In this document: positions 5,842-12,521 of the stretch, one piece after another
Layout of the letters: each line of letters starts with the position of its first letter
Position numbering within the stretch: position 1 is the first letter of the stretch
Assembly (NCBI GenBank): GCA_041635475.1
Contig: JBFKVA010000057.1
Span: 1-14,591 of the forward strand
Length of the DNA: 14,591 nt
Direction of reading: 5' to 3'
From: GCA-020352575 sp041635475
Lineage (GTDB): Bacteria; Actinomycetota; Acidimicrobiia; Spongiisociales; JAENVV01
Notes under the pieces: model-generated
Database searches by the model: none
The model's input: only the letters and a program-made list of their open reading frames with translations
What the model was told of the DNA's origin: nothing
Made by a program: the position numbers and the translations under genes

Positions 5842-8228
5842 CACGCCCCCCGGAGTGTTGCGCCCAGCTTCTCGGCGGCGCGGATGGCGTCGGCCCGGAC
5901 GGCGGCCACGTCCTCGCTGGTGAGGGTCCCCGTCGATGATCGGGTCCTGATCCGCAGAGCCAGGCTCTTGCGGCCCTTCTCCAGCCGTCCTCCGCGGAAC
6001 TCATCGAACAGGTCTATCGACTCGAGGAGCGGTCCCGACCCCTTGGCCACCGCGGCGAGCAAGGCGGCTGCGGGCACGGCTTCGTCGACCTCGAACGCGA
6101 GGTCGAAGTCGGACGGCGGGTAGACGCTCGGCTCGGCGAACTGCCACAGCCCGGGGTCGGCCACGAGTGGGGCGAGGTCCAGCTCTCCCATCGCGACCCT
6201 CCCCGGGAGATCCCAGGCCCGGGCCACCCGCGGATGGAGTTCGCCGACATGGCCGATCACGACCCCGTCGAGCTGCACCGCCGCCGCCCGAACCGGGTGG
6301 AGCGGAGGGTACGGGACCGGTACGAACTCGAGCCAGCCCAGCCGGAGGTGCTCGGCGATGGTCCGAACGACCGCGGTGGCCGTGAAGACATCCACCGGGG
6401 CTGCCTCCTCGCTGACGCCGGCCTTCGCCGAGCCCACCCACAAGAACCCGACGTGCATCGGTTGATGCGGCACCTGCCCGATCTCGGGTGACGCCTCGTC
6501 GTAGAACACACGCCCGATCTCGAACAGGGCCACGTCGAGGTTTCCATGGCTGACGTTGTACCGCGCAGCACCCAGGAGCCCCGGCAACAGCGTGGTCCGC
6601 AGCAGCGATTCCTCTTCACGCAGGGGGTTGCGAACCCGAATGGACGAGCGCCGGATGTCGTCGGCCGGCAGTCCGAGCCGGGCGAGGGCGTCGGCACCAT
6701 GAAAACTGAAGCTCTGGGCCTCACTCAGACCGGCGCCGAGGAGGACCTGGCGGAGTCTCCGGGTCCGCCGCTGGGAGATGCTCAGGCCGCCCCCGCCGCC
6801 CGCCGGCAGCGTGTCGGGGAAGGAGTCGTACCCGCGCAGGCGGGCGATCTCCTCCACGAGGTCGACTCCCCGGCGTACGTCGGGCCGGAATGTGGGGACC
6901 GTGACGATCATCGGGTCACCCCCCGACACCTCGAACCGCAAGCGGGTGAGCAAGTCGATGATCTCCTGCCGGTCGACACCTTCGCCGAGGGTGCGGACCA
7001 CATCCGCCACCGACAGCTGGACGTCCCACGGCGCGACCGGGGTTGGGTAGACGTCGATGAGGTCGCCCTCCACCCGGCCACCTGCCAGCTTCACGAGGAG
7101 GCTGCACATACGATGGTTGGCCGCCGGGGGGAGGTTGGGATCGACGCCGCGTTCGAACCGCGACGAGGCCTCGCTGTGCAAGTCGAGGCTCCGGCTCATC
7201 TTCATGACGGTGGCAGGATCCCAGGCGGCGACCTCAACGAGAACGTTCGTCGTGTCCTCCCCGACCTCCGACTCCTGGCCGCCCATCGTCCCCGCCAGCG
7301 AGGATGCCACCTCCTGGTCGGCGACGACGAGGTGCGAGGCGTCGAGGGTCCGCTCGACACCGTCGAGGGTGGTCAGGCGTTCGCCTGGCAGGGGACCGCG
7401 GACGACGATCGAAGCTCCCCGGACCCGATCGAGGTCGAAGGCGTGGGTCGGCTGCCCGAGCTCGAGCATCACGTAGTTCGAGATGTCGACGACGTTGGAG
7501 ATGGCCCGCACACCGGCCTTGCTCAACCGCTGCTGCATCCACAGCGGCGACGGCCCGACCTTCGTGCCTGCCACGTGGCGAGCGGTGAACCGGAGGCAGC
7601 GTGCATCGTCGATCGTCACCGACAGGTCGGTCGTGCCGATCCCGCCGGGGTCGGAGACGTCGGGCATTCGGATGGGGACCCGGAAGTAGGCCGAGAGGTC
7701 CCGGGCCAGCCCGGTCATGCTCATGGCGTCCGGGCGGTTGGGTGTGATGGACACGTCGAACACGACGTCCGGGAGTTCCAGGTGATCGGCGAGGTCGGCG
7801 CCGATCGGGAAGGACTCGTCGAGGACGAGGATCCCTTCGTGGTCGCTTCCCAACCCGAGTTCGGCCGACGAGCAGATCATTCCGTTGGACACCACGCCGC
7901 GAATGGCCCTCTGGGTGATCTCCAACGTCCCCAGGGTCGCACCGGGTCGGGCCACGGGAACGATCGCCCCGGCCTCGAAGTTCCAGGCACCGCACACGAC
8001 CTCCACCGGCCCCTCCCCCGAATCGACCTGGCACAGTCGAATCCGGTCGGCGTCCGGGTGGGCGGACACCGTCTCCACCCGACCGACGACCACTCCCGAA
8101 AACGTCGGCGCGAGGCGCTCGTATCCCTCGACCTCGTGCCCGAGGGACACGAGGACCGCGGCCAGTTCATCGGGGTCCGAGGTCGGCAGATCGATGTAGT
8201 CCTGGAGCCAGCGAAGTGAAACCCTCAT
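5841..8228 (-). CDS. pheT: Phenylalanyl-tRNA synthetase beta subunit
   Basis: The 795-residue beta chain forms an alpha2-beta2 class II synthetase with PheS. Domains in order: an N-terminal helix-turn segment beginning MRVSLRWLQDYIDLP; the EMAP/OB-type tRNA-binding domain (about 40-150, including HPDADRIRLCQVD and VSNGMICSSAELGLG); the B3/B4 editing region (about 205-370, with RFTARHVAG and ISNVVDISNYVMLELGQP); B5 (about 400-475); the catalytic-like core; and the C-terminal ferredoxin-fold anticodon-binding domain (about 703-795, VYPPSDFDLAFEV to GATLRGA). Length is typical. ATG 8228 lies one base after the pheS stop (TGACATG), so the two subunits are probably made by coupled translation in equal amounts. 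Confidence 0.97.
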   Translation of the reverse strand: MRVSLRWLQDYIDLPTSDPDELAAVLVSLGHEVEGYERLAPTFSGVVVGRVETVSAHPDADRIRLCQVDSGEGPVEVVCGAWNFEAGAIVPVARPGATLGTLEITQRAIRGVVSNGMICSSAELGLGSDHEGILVLDESFPIGADLADHLELPDVVFDVSITPNRPDAMSMTGLARDLSAYFRVPIRMPDVSDPGGIGTTDLSVTIDDARCLRFTARHVAGTKVGPSPLWMQQRLSKAGVRAISNVVDISNYVMLELGQPTHAFDLDRVRGASIVVRGPLPGERLTTLDGVERTLDASHLVVADQEVASSLAGTMGGQESEVGEDTTNVLVEVAAWDPATVMKMSRSLDLHSEASSRFERGVDPNLPPAANHRMCSLLVKLAGGRVEGDLIDVYPTPVAPWDVQLSVADVVRTLGEGVDRQEIIDLLTRLRFEVSGGDPMIVTVPTFRPDVRRGVDLVEEIARLRGYDSFPDTLPAGGGGGLSISQRRTRRLRQVLLGAGLSEAQSFSFHGADALARLGLPADDIRRSSIRVRNPLREEESLLRTTLLPGLLGAARYNVSHGNLDVALFEIGRVFYDEASPEIGQVPHQPMHVGFLWVGSAKAGVSEEAAPVDVFTATAVVRTIAEHLRLGWLEFVPVPYPPLHPVRAAAVQLDGVVIGHVGELHPRVARAWDLPGRVAMGELDLAPLVADPGLWQFAEPSVYPPSDFDLAFEVDEAVPAAALLAAVAKGSGPLLESIDLFDEFRGGRLEKGRKSLALRIRTRSSTGTLTSEDVAAVRADAIRAAEKLGATLRGA

Positions 8229-8229
8229 G

Positions 8230-9267
8230 TCAGGACCCGAACTGCCGGAGGACCCGCACGTCGTTCTCGAAGAGGTGCTTGATGTGGGTGAGACCGTGTC
8301 GGATCATGGCGATACGTTCGATGCCCATTCCGAACGCGAAGCCGGTCACCCGCTCGACGTCGTACCCCACCGCCTCGAAGACGTTGGGGTCGACCATCCC
8401 GCACCCGAGAATCTCGATCCACCCGGGACCACCACACACCCGACACCCCGAACCGTCGCACGCGAAACACGACACGAGCATCTCGGCCGACGGTTCGGTG
8501 AACGGAAAGAAGTGGGGAATGAAGCGGGTCTCGGTCCCTGCCCCGAAGAACTCGCGGGCGAACCGGCCGAGGGTGCCCTTCAGGTCGCCAAAGGTGATGT
8601 GGGCGTCGACGGCCAGGCCTTCCATCTGGTGGAATACCGGCGAGTGCGTCGGATCGAGGGTGTCGGTCCGGTAGCAGCGCCCCGGTACGACGACGTACAC
8701 GGGCGGCTCATGCTCCTGCATGTAGCGGACCTGCATGGGCGACGTCTGGGTGCGTAGAAGGAGCTCGTCGGCTGGATCACCGAACTCCACGTACATCGTG
8801 TCCGACTCGGCGCGAGCCGGGTGGTCCGGCGGCGTGTTGAGCGCGTCGAAATTGTGCCACCCGGTCTCGACCTCGGGGCCCTCGGCCACGCGATAGCCAA
8901 GCGACACGAAGATGTCCACGAGTTCATCGATCGTCGAAGTGATGAGATGAGGGTGCCCCTCTCCAAGGAGCCGACCCGGCAGGGTCACGTCAACGGCGTC
9001 CTCGGCCAGGAGCCGATCCTCGGCCTCGGACTCGAGGGCGAGTCGTCGTTGGGCGAGGAGGGCTTGGAGTTCCTGGGCGGCCTCGTTCACGGCCTGGCCG
9101 ACCCGTGGTCGCTCGCCGGGGTCGAGGCCCCCAAGTCCGCGCCGCATTTCTCCGATCACCGACGACCGTCCGATCAACCCGGCCTCGACGTCCTTGAGTT
9201 CGTCGAGGGTGCGGGCCGCCGCCACCCGGGCGGGGGCGTCGGCGCGGATTCGTTCGAGGGCATCCAT
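8230..9267 (-). CDS. pheS: Phenylalanyl-tRNA synthetase alpha subunit
   Basis: The 345-residue catalytic subunit attaches Phe to tRNA-Phe. An N-terminal coiled coil (about 1-90) leads into the class II core: HPARAESDTMY (149-159), motif 2 GRCYRTDTLDPTHSPVFHQM (196-215) and motif 3 GFAFGMGIERIAM (309-321). CFACDGSGCRVC (267-278) with C289 is a cysteine cluster seen in many bacterial PheS proteins. ATG 9267 was chosen because it gives the usual length and the standard start of the coiled coil. ATGs at 9291 and 9312 are in frame but would add a Gly/Pro/Arg-rich extension encoded by palindromic GC sequence. None of the starts has a clear Shine-Dalgarno sequence. It ends in TGA one base before pheT. 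Confidence 0.95.
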   Translation of the reverse strand: MDALERIRADAPARVAAARTLDELKDVEAGLIGRSSVIGEMRRGLGGLDPGERPRVGQAVNEAAQELQALLAQRRLALESEAEDRLLAEDAVDVTLPGRLLGEGHPHLITSTIDELVDIFVSLGYRVAEGPEVETGWHNFDALNTPPDHPARAESDTMYVEFGDPADELLLRTQTSPMQVRYMQEHEPPVYVVVPGRCYRTDTLDPTHSPVFHQMEGLAVDAHITFGDLKGTLGRFAREFFGAGTETRFIPHFFPFTEPSAEMLVSCFACDGSGCRVCGGPGWIEILGCGMVDPNVFEAVGYDVERVTGFAFGMGIERIAMIRHGLTHIKHLFENDVRVLRQFGS

Positions 9268-9293
9268 GGACCCGTGGAGGATAACCGCCATCC

Positions 9294-9310
9294 GGGGCCG
9301 GGCCGGCCCC
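9294..9310 (-). other. GC-only stem-loop in the trmH-pheS gap
   Basis: GGGGCCG (9294-9300) and CGGCCCC (9304-9310) form a perfect 7-bp all-GC stem with a 3-nt loop. The palindrome CCGGGCCCGG (9317-9326) is beside it. Both lie in the 63-nt gap before pheS ATG 9267. No U-run follows, so this is not a standard terminator. It may affect pheS translation, or may be chance in GC-rich DNA. I see no T-box or Phe-codon leader peptide. Confidence 0.45.
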
Positions 9311-9330
9311 ATTCGACCGGGCCCGGGTGG

Positions 9331-10089
9331 TCACCGGGCGCGGGCGACCTCGTACATGGCAATCGAACCGGCCACCGCCGCGTTGAGGGACTCGACCCCC
9401 CCGGTGGGGATGGTCCAGCGTTCGGAGGCAGCGTGGACCACGTCGTCGGGGAGACCGTCCGCTTCACTCCCGATGAGGAGCGCCACCGGGCCGTCGCCCC
9501 GCATGGGCCGCGCGCCACCGTGGGCAACGGTGGCAACCGTCGTGTACCCGGCAAGGTCGGAGAGGGACAAGCTCGGACGGCGCACCACGGCGGTGTGGAA
9601 GTGTCCCCCCGCACCGGCCCGAAGTGCTTTGGGAGCGTACGGATCGGCCGCCCCTGGGCCCGCCACGACCACGTCCAGGCCGAACGCCGCGGCGGAGCGG
9701 ATGAGTGCGCCCACATTGCCGGGTTCCGAGACATCCCACAGGACGGCGAGGTCGGCCCCCGGACGCAGGGAAGGATCGGGGTGGCGGGCGACGAGGACGA
9801 CGGCATTGGCGGTTGTCGTGGTCGAGAGACGCTCCAGGACCGCGGCGGACACCTCGATCGCGTCCGGGTAGGCGGCCGGATCGGACGTGAACGCGACCTC
9901 GACCTCAATCCCGGCCGCCACCGCCTCCTCCACGAGTCGCGGCCCCTCGAGCAGGATGAGCCCGGCCAGCCGCCGACCTTTCGCTCCATGGAGACGGACG
10001 ACGTCCTTGACGAGGGCGTTGCGGGTCGAGGTGATCGGGCCGACCGCCACCCGATTCGATGTCCAACGCAACGGGTGGCCACTCACCAT
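9331..10089 (-). CDS. TrmH/SpoU-family RNA 2'-O-methyltransferase (TsnR-like)
   Basis: A 252-residue SPOUT methyltransferase that should 2'-O-methylate a ribose in rRNA or tRNA using S-adenosylmethionine. The N-terminal third (about 15-95) resembles the substrate-binding domain of TsnR/RlmB relatives (ITSTRNALVKDVVRL, LLEGPRLVEEA). The knotted catalytic domain shows motif 1 DVSEPGNVGALIRSAAAFG (119-137), motif 2 LLIGSEADGLP (204-214) and motif 3 IPTGGVESLNAAVAGSIAM (227-245). Position between rplT and pheS is the classic tsnR/trmH position in actinobacteria. The exact RNA target cannot be read from the sequence. ATG 10089 follows a 53-nt gap containing a stem-loop; upstream in-frame sequence is a shadow of rplT. 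Confidence 0.9.
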   Translation of the reverse strand: MVSGHPLRWTSNRVAVGPITSTRNALVKDVVRLHGAKGRRLAGLILLEGPRLVEEAVAAGIEVEVAFTSDPAAYPDAIEVSAAVLERLSTTTTANAVVLVARHPDPSLRPGADLAVLWDVSEPGNVGALIRSAAAFGLDVVVAGPGAADPYAPKALRAGAGGHFHTAVVRRPSLSLSDLAGYTTVATVAHGGARPMRGDGPVALLIGSEADGLPDDVVHAASERWTIPTGGVESLNAAVAGSIAMYEVARAR

Positions 10090-10090
10090 G

Positions 10091-10135
10091 CGACGGAGGG
10101 TACCGGTCCCACCTGCCGGTGCGCCCCCGCCGTCG
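10091..10135 (-). promoter_or_regulatory. Stem-loop in the rplT-trmH gap, next to the trmH start
   Basis: Nested inverted repeats fold the whole gap: outer CGACGG/CCGTCG (10130-10135 with 10091-10096), a middle GGG/CCC, and inner ACCGG/CCGGT (10116-10120 with 10102-10106) around a 9-nt loop. In the RNA the loop reads CAGGUGGGA, the only Shine-Dalgarno-like purine run upstream of trmH, and the start codon is 1 nt after the stem. No U-tract follows, so it looks more like a translational control or processing element than a terminator. Pairing is seen; role is inferred. Confidence 0.5.
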
Positions 10136-10142
10136 ATGCCGG

Positions 10143-10499
10143 CTAGTTGAGGGCTGCCTTGGCCGTGCTCACGAGCTGGGAAAAGGCCTGGGGGTCGCTC
10201 ACGGCCATCTCGGCCAGCATCTTGCGGTCGACCTCGATCTCGGCAGCCTTGAGACCGGCGATGAGCGTCGAGTAGGTCATGTCGTTCTGCCGGGCGGCCG
10301 CATTGATCCGGGTGATCCACAGCCGGCGGAAGTCGCCCTTGCGATCTCGCCGGTGGTCGTAGGAGTCGGCCAGGGCGTGCATGATCTGCTCATTGGCGGT
10401 CTTGAACCGACGGCTCTTCGATCCCTTGAACCCCTTGGCTCGGGCCATGACCTTCCTGTGCTTCTTGCGGGCGTGCACAGAGCGTTTGACGCGTGCCAT
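10143..10499 (-). CDS. rplT: 50S ribosomal protein L20
   Basis: The 118-residue L20 binds 23S rRNA early in large-subunit assembly. The sequence begins MARVKRSVHARKKHRKV and contains the family blocks AKGFKGSKSRRFKTANEQ, ALADSYDHRRDRKGDFRRLW, ITRINAAAR and YSTLIAGLKAAEIEVDRKML, at normal length. ATG 10499 overlaps the rpmI TGA by one base (TGATG). It ends in TAG 10143. In other bacteria L20 represses its own infC-rpmI-rplT operon by binding the mRNA; whether that happens here cannot be read from the protein. Confidence 0.98.
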   Translation of the reverse strand: MARVKRSVHARKKHRKVMARAKGFKGSKSRRFKTANEQIMHALADSYDHRRDRKGDFRRLWITRINAAARQNDMTYSTLIAGLKAAEIEVDRKMLAEMAVSDPQAFSQLVSTAKAALN

Positions 10500-10696
10500 C
10501 AGTTGCCTCCCAGGAGCTTGTTGATCCGCTTGGCATCCACCGAGGCGACGTCGCCGTCGCCCTTGAGGCGCCGGTACGAGTTCTTGCCCTTGGCGAGCTT
10601 GAGATGGCCCCGCCCGGAGTGGCCGCGGCGAAGCTTGCCACTCCCGGTTCGTTTGAACCGCTTGGCGGTGCCCTTGTGTGTCTTCATCTTGGGCAT
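10499..10696 (-). CDS. rpmI: 50S ribosomal protein L35
   Basis: The 65-residue basic L35 of the large subunit starts MPKMKTHKGTAKRFKRTGSG and continues with KLRRGHSGRGHLKLAK, all standard for the family. Start ATG 10696 is 5 nt after the infC stop. A GAGG run about 11 nt upstream, overlapping the end of infC, is the likely ribosome binding site. Its stop overlaps the rplT start. One difference from many homologues is VDAKRINKLLGGN at the C-terminus, which is ordinary variation. Confidence 0.98.
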   Translation of the reverse strand: MPKMKTHKGTAKRFKRTGSGKLRRGHSGRGHLKLAKGKNSYRRLKGDGDVASVDAKRINKLLGGN

Positions 10697-10701
10697 GTGT
10701 G

Positions 10702-11334
10702 CTATTCCTCTTCTTCCGTCGAAACCTCCCCGGGGTCGGTGAGGACCTCGGGGACGTCGACATCGGCGGCACCGGCAGCCTCTGCTGCCAGGGCGGCCGC
10801 CTGGTCCTTCTTGAGACGGTTGATCGCAGTCATGTTCGGCGCCAGCACCGCGTGCATCATTCGGCCTTCCCGCCGGGGAGCCTGCTCGAGGTTGACGATC
10901 CCACCAAGCTCCTCGACGAGTTTGTTGACGAGGGCAGCCCCGAACTCGGGGCGCTCGTTCTCCCGGCCCCGGAACCGCACGGCCACTTTGACCCGGTCGC
11001 CGTGCATGAGGAACTTCTCGGCCCGTCGACGAACGATCTCATAGTCGTGGATGCCGATGCCTGGTCGGAGTCGAACCTCCTTGATGACGGTCTTCGTTTG
11101 CTTCTTGCGGGCCTCGCGCTCCTTGACGGACTGCTCGTACTTGTACTTGCCGTAGTCCATCAGTCGGCACACCGGTGGGCGTGCGTTCGGTGCCACCTCG
11201 ACGAGGTCGAGTCCCAATTGCTCAGCGAGCCAGAGGGCCTCGCGGGTCTCCTTGATGCCGATCTGTTCCCCGTCGGGGGCCACCACCCGCACCTCCTTGG
11301 CGCGGATGGCTCCGTTTACTCGCAAGTCTGCGAT
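10702..11334 (-). CDS. infC: Translation initiation factor IF-3 (ATC start)
   Basis: The 210-residue IF-3 binds the 30S subunit, blocks premature 50S joining and checks the start codon. The N-domain carries VNGAIRAKEVRVVAPDGEQ and VEVAPNARPPVCRLMDYGKY. The C-domain carries KEVRLRPGIGIHDYEIVRR, FLMHGDRVKVAVRFRGREN and MTAINRLKKDQ. An acidic Ala/Glu-rich tail of about 30 residues follows, as in other actinobacterial IF-3 proteins. No ATG or GTG lies in frame at the expected N-terminus. GGAGGT (11346-11341) is followed, 6 nt on, by ATC at 11334, giving (M)ADLRVNGAIRA, so ATC is the best start. Non-canonical AUU/AUC starts on infC are known from other bacteria and make IF-3 limit its own synthesis. 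A reading open to 11493 is only upstream leader. It ends in TAG. Confidence 0.93.
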   Translation of the reverse strand: MADLRVNGAIRAKEVRVVAPDGEQIGIKETREALWLAEQLGLDLVEVAPNARPPVCRLMDYGKYKYEQSVKEREARKKQTKTVIKEVRLRPGIGIHDYEIVRRRAEKFLMHGDRVKVAVRFRGRENERPEFGAALVNKLVEELGGIVNLEQAPRREGRMMHAVLAPNMTAINRLKKDQAAALAAEAAGAADVDVPEVLTDPGEVSTEEEE

Positions 11335-11346
11335 CGCAACACCTCC
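11335..11346 (-). promoter_or_regulatory. infC ribosome binding site that decides an ATC start
   Basis: GGAGGT at 11346-11341, then a 6-nt spacer GTTGCG, then ATC at 11334. This is the strongest Shine-Dalgarno sequence near any start in the window. No ATG, GTG or TTG lies in frame at proper spacing; TTG 11325 is 15 nt away. Confidence 0.75.
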
Positions 11347-11369
11347 ATTGGTTGTCAGCTCAACGACAA

Positions 11370-11400
11370 AGAGAGCAGGGCACGCGGACCACTGCTCTCT
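11370..11400 (-). terminator. Terminator/attenuator-like hairpin in the infC leader
   Basis: AGAGAGCAG (11400-11392 on the minus strand) and CTGCTCTCT (11378-11370) form a perfect 9-bp stem with a 13-nt loop, followed by TTGTCGTTG, a short U-rich run. It ends 24 nt before the infC Shine-Dalgarno. A small competing stem TTGTC/GACAA lies at 11352-11369. Placement inside the leader, before the ribosomal operon, suggests attenuation or ribosomal-protein control, as known for infC operons in other phyla. This is inference; the U-run is short. Confidence 0.5.
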
Positions 11401-11493
11401 CGCGAACGCCCACCGTGGGCTCGACCGCGGCGCACCCGCGGGTGGCCGGGTGGGAAGCGGTCCGCCTCCACTTGCGTCTCGGATGTCGGCCAC

Positions 11494-11522
11494 ACCCTAC
11501 CCGGGCCCGGCCGATGTGCGAA
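11494..11522 (-). promoter_or_regulatory. Candidate promoter of the infC operon
   Basis: On the minus strand TTCGCA (11522-11517) and TAGGGT (11499-11494) are separated by 17 bp, an actinobacterial-looking pair. Transcription would start near 11487 and give a leader of about 150 nt. That leader holds the hairpin at 11370-11400 plus short palindromes at 11408-11420 and 11434-11443. The -35 starts just past the stop codon of the upstream GGDEF gene. The hexamers match consensus only moderately. Confidence 0.4.
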
Positions 11523-11527
11523 CCCGT

Positions 11528-12481
11528 TCACGCCCCCCTGCGGTCGATCTCGAAGCTCGAACCCTGGGCCGCCTTGGCGTACTCCTTCATCTCCGAGGCG
11601 ATGGTGCTGGCCTCGAAGTGGGACTCGAACGGTCGGTGCCGACTCGTGGCGACCCCGATCGAGATCGTGACCGGTGGGAACGCCTGACGCCCTCCCCTCC
11701 GATCCTGGAGTTCGATGTAGCCGCGCAGGGCGTCCTCGGGGTCGTAGAAGTCGAGGACACCTTCGTCGAATGACTCGACGACCTGGGCACTGAACGCTTC
11801 GGCGTCCTCCGGGGAGAGGAGTGCCATGAAGTCGTCGCCACCGATGTGGCCGATGAAGGCATTGCCGCTGCGGTCGGTGGCGGCGATCGACTCCTGGATG
11901 ATGTGGGCCGCGAACTTGATGACCTGATCCCCGCGCAGGAAGCCGTAGTGGTCGTTGAACGGCTTGAAGTGATCGAGGTCGGCGTGGGCGAGTGCCACCG
12001 GCTGACCGAGCTCGATGCGACGGCGAAGCTCCAGCGTGCACCGGTGGTTGCCCGGTAGGCCCGTGAGGGGAGAGACGTCGCGCAGCGTGCGGGAGCGGCG
12101 GGTGAGCGTCGAGACCACTGCTTCCAGTTCGAGGTCCGAGAACGGGCGACGGAGGAAGTCGTCGGCTCCCGCCTCCAGGGCCTTCATGACGGTCTCGTCG
12201 ACCGGACCGTCGGTGACGAGGAGGACGTCGGAGAACGTCGATGCCTTGTTCTGGCGGAGGATGCGCATGAGGGCAATCGTGTTGACGCCCCTCAGCTGCT
12301 GGTCGAGCATGAGCAGGTCGGGCGGGTCGTCGGCCAGGCGGCGTTCGAGGGCTTCGGGGTCGGCGACGATGTCCACCACGTGACCTCTCGACGCGAACCA
12401 ATCCCTCATGTGCACGGCAAAGCCATGGTCGTCGTCTGCCACGACGACCGACGTTCGATCCGAAGGTGACACCTCCGTCAT
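11528..12481 (-). CDS. Response regulator with REC and GGDEF (GGDDF) domains
   Basis: A 317-residue cytoplasmic two-domain signalling protein. The REC domain (about 10-128) has the acidic cluster D16-D18, phospho-acceptor Asp60 and Thr90. The conserved Lys of the usual D-x-x-x-K-P-F region is Arg (DDFLRRPF, Arg112). The GGDEF domain (about 138-314) begins PLTGLPGNHR, has DLDHFKPFND (168-177) and the active-site loop as GGDDF (214-218), with Asp in the fourth position. The RxxD inhibitory site is not evident (SGNA instead). It could be a diguanylate cyclase making c-di-GMP or a degenerate sensor; the sequence does not settle this. ATG 12481 is chosen because REC starts just after. It lies 40 nt downstream of rsmB, and no partner histidine kinase is visible. 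Confidence 0.9.
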   Translation of the reverse strand: MTEVSPSDRTSVVVADDDHGFAVHMRDWFASRGHVVDIVADPEALERRLADDPPDLLMLDQQLRGVNTIALMRILRQNKASTFSDVLLVTDGPVDETVMKALEAGADDFLRRPFSDLELEAVVSTLTRRSRTLRDVSPLTGLPGNHRCTLELRRRIELGQPVALAHADLDHFKPFNDHYGFLRGDQVIKFAAHIIQESIAATDRSGNAFIGHIGGDDFMALLSPEDAEAFSAQVVESFDEGVLDFYDPEDALRGYIELQDRRGGRQAFPPVTISIGVATSRHRPFESHFEASTIASEMKEYAKAAQGSSFEIDRRGA

Positions 12482-12521
12482 GACCTGAGTATCGGCCTCC
12501 TGGTCGGAGCCTTGAGCGCGC

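Noticed and set aside
6546..8219. A 557-codon plus-strand open frame opposite pheT
   Set aside because: The minus strand carries an intact, full-length pheT. The plus-strand translation has no recognisable motif and typical antisense composition.
9268..9330. T-box riboswitch or Phe leader-peptide attenuator before pheS
   Set aside because: The gap is only 63 nt, with no T-box sequence (UGGNACCGCG type), no run of Phe codons and no terminator U-tract.
8821..10146. A 441-codon plus-strand open frame crossing pheS and trmH
   Set aside because: It spans two well-supported genes on the other strand and the gap between them, with no family signature.
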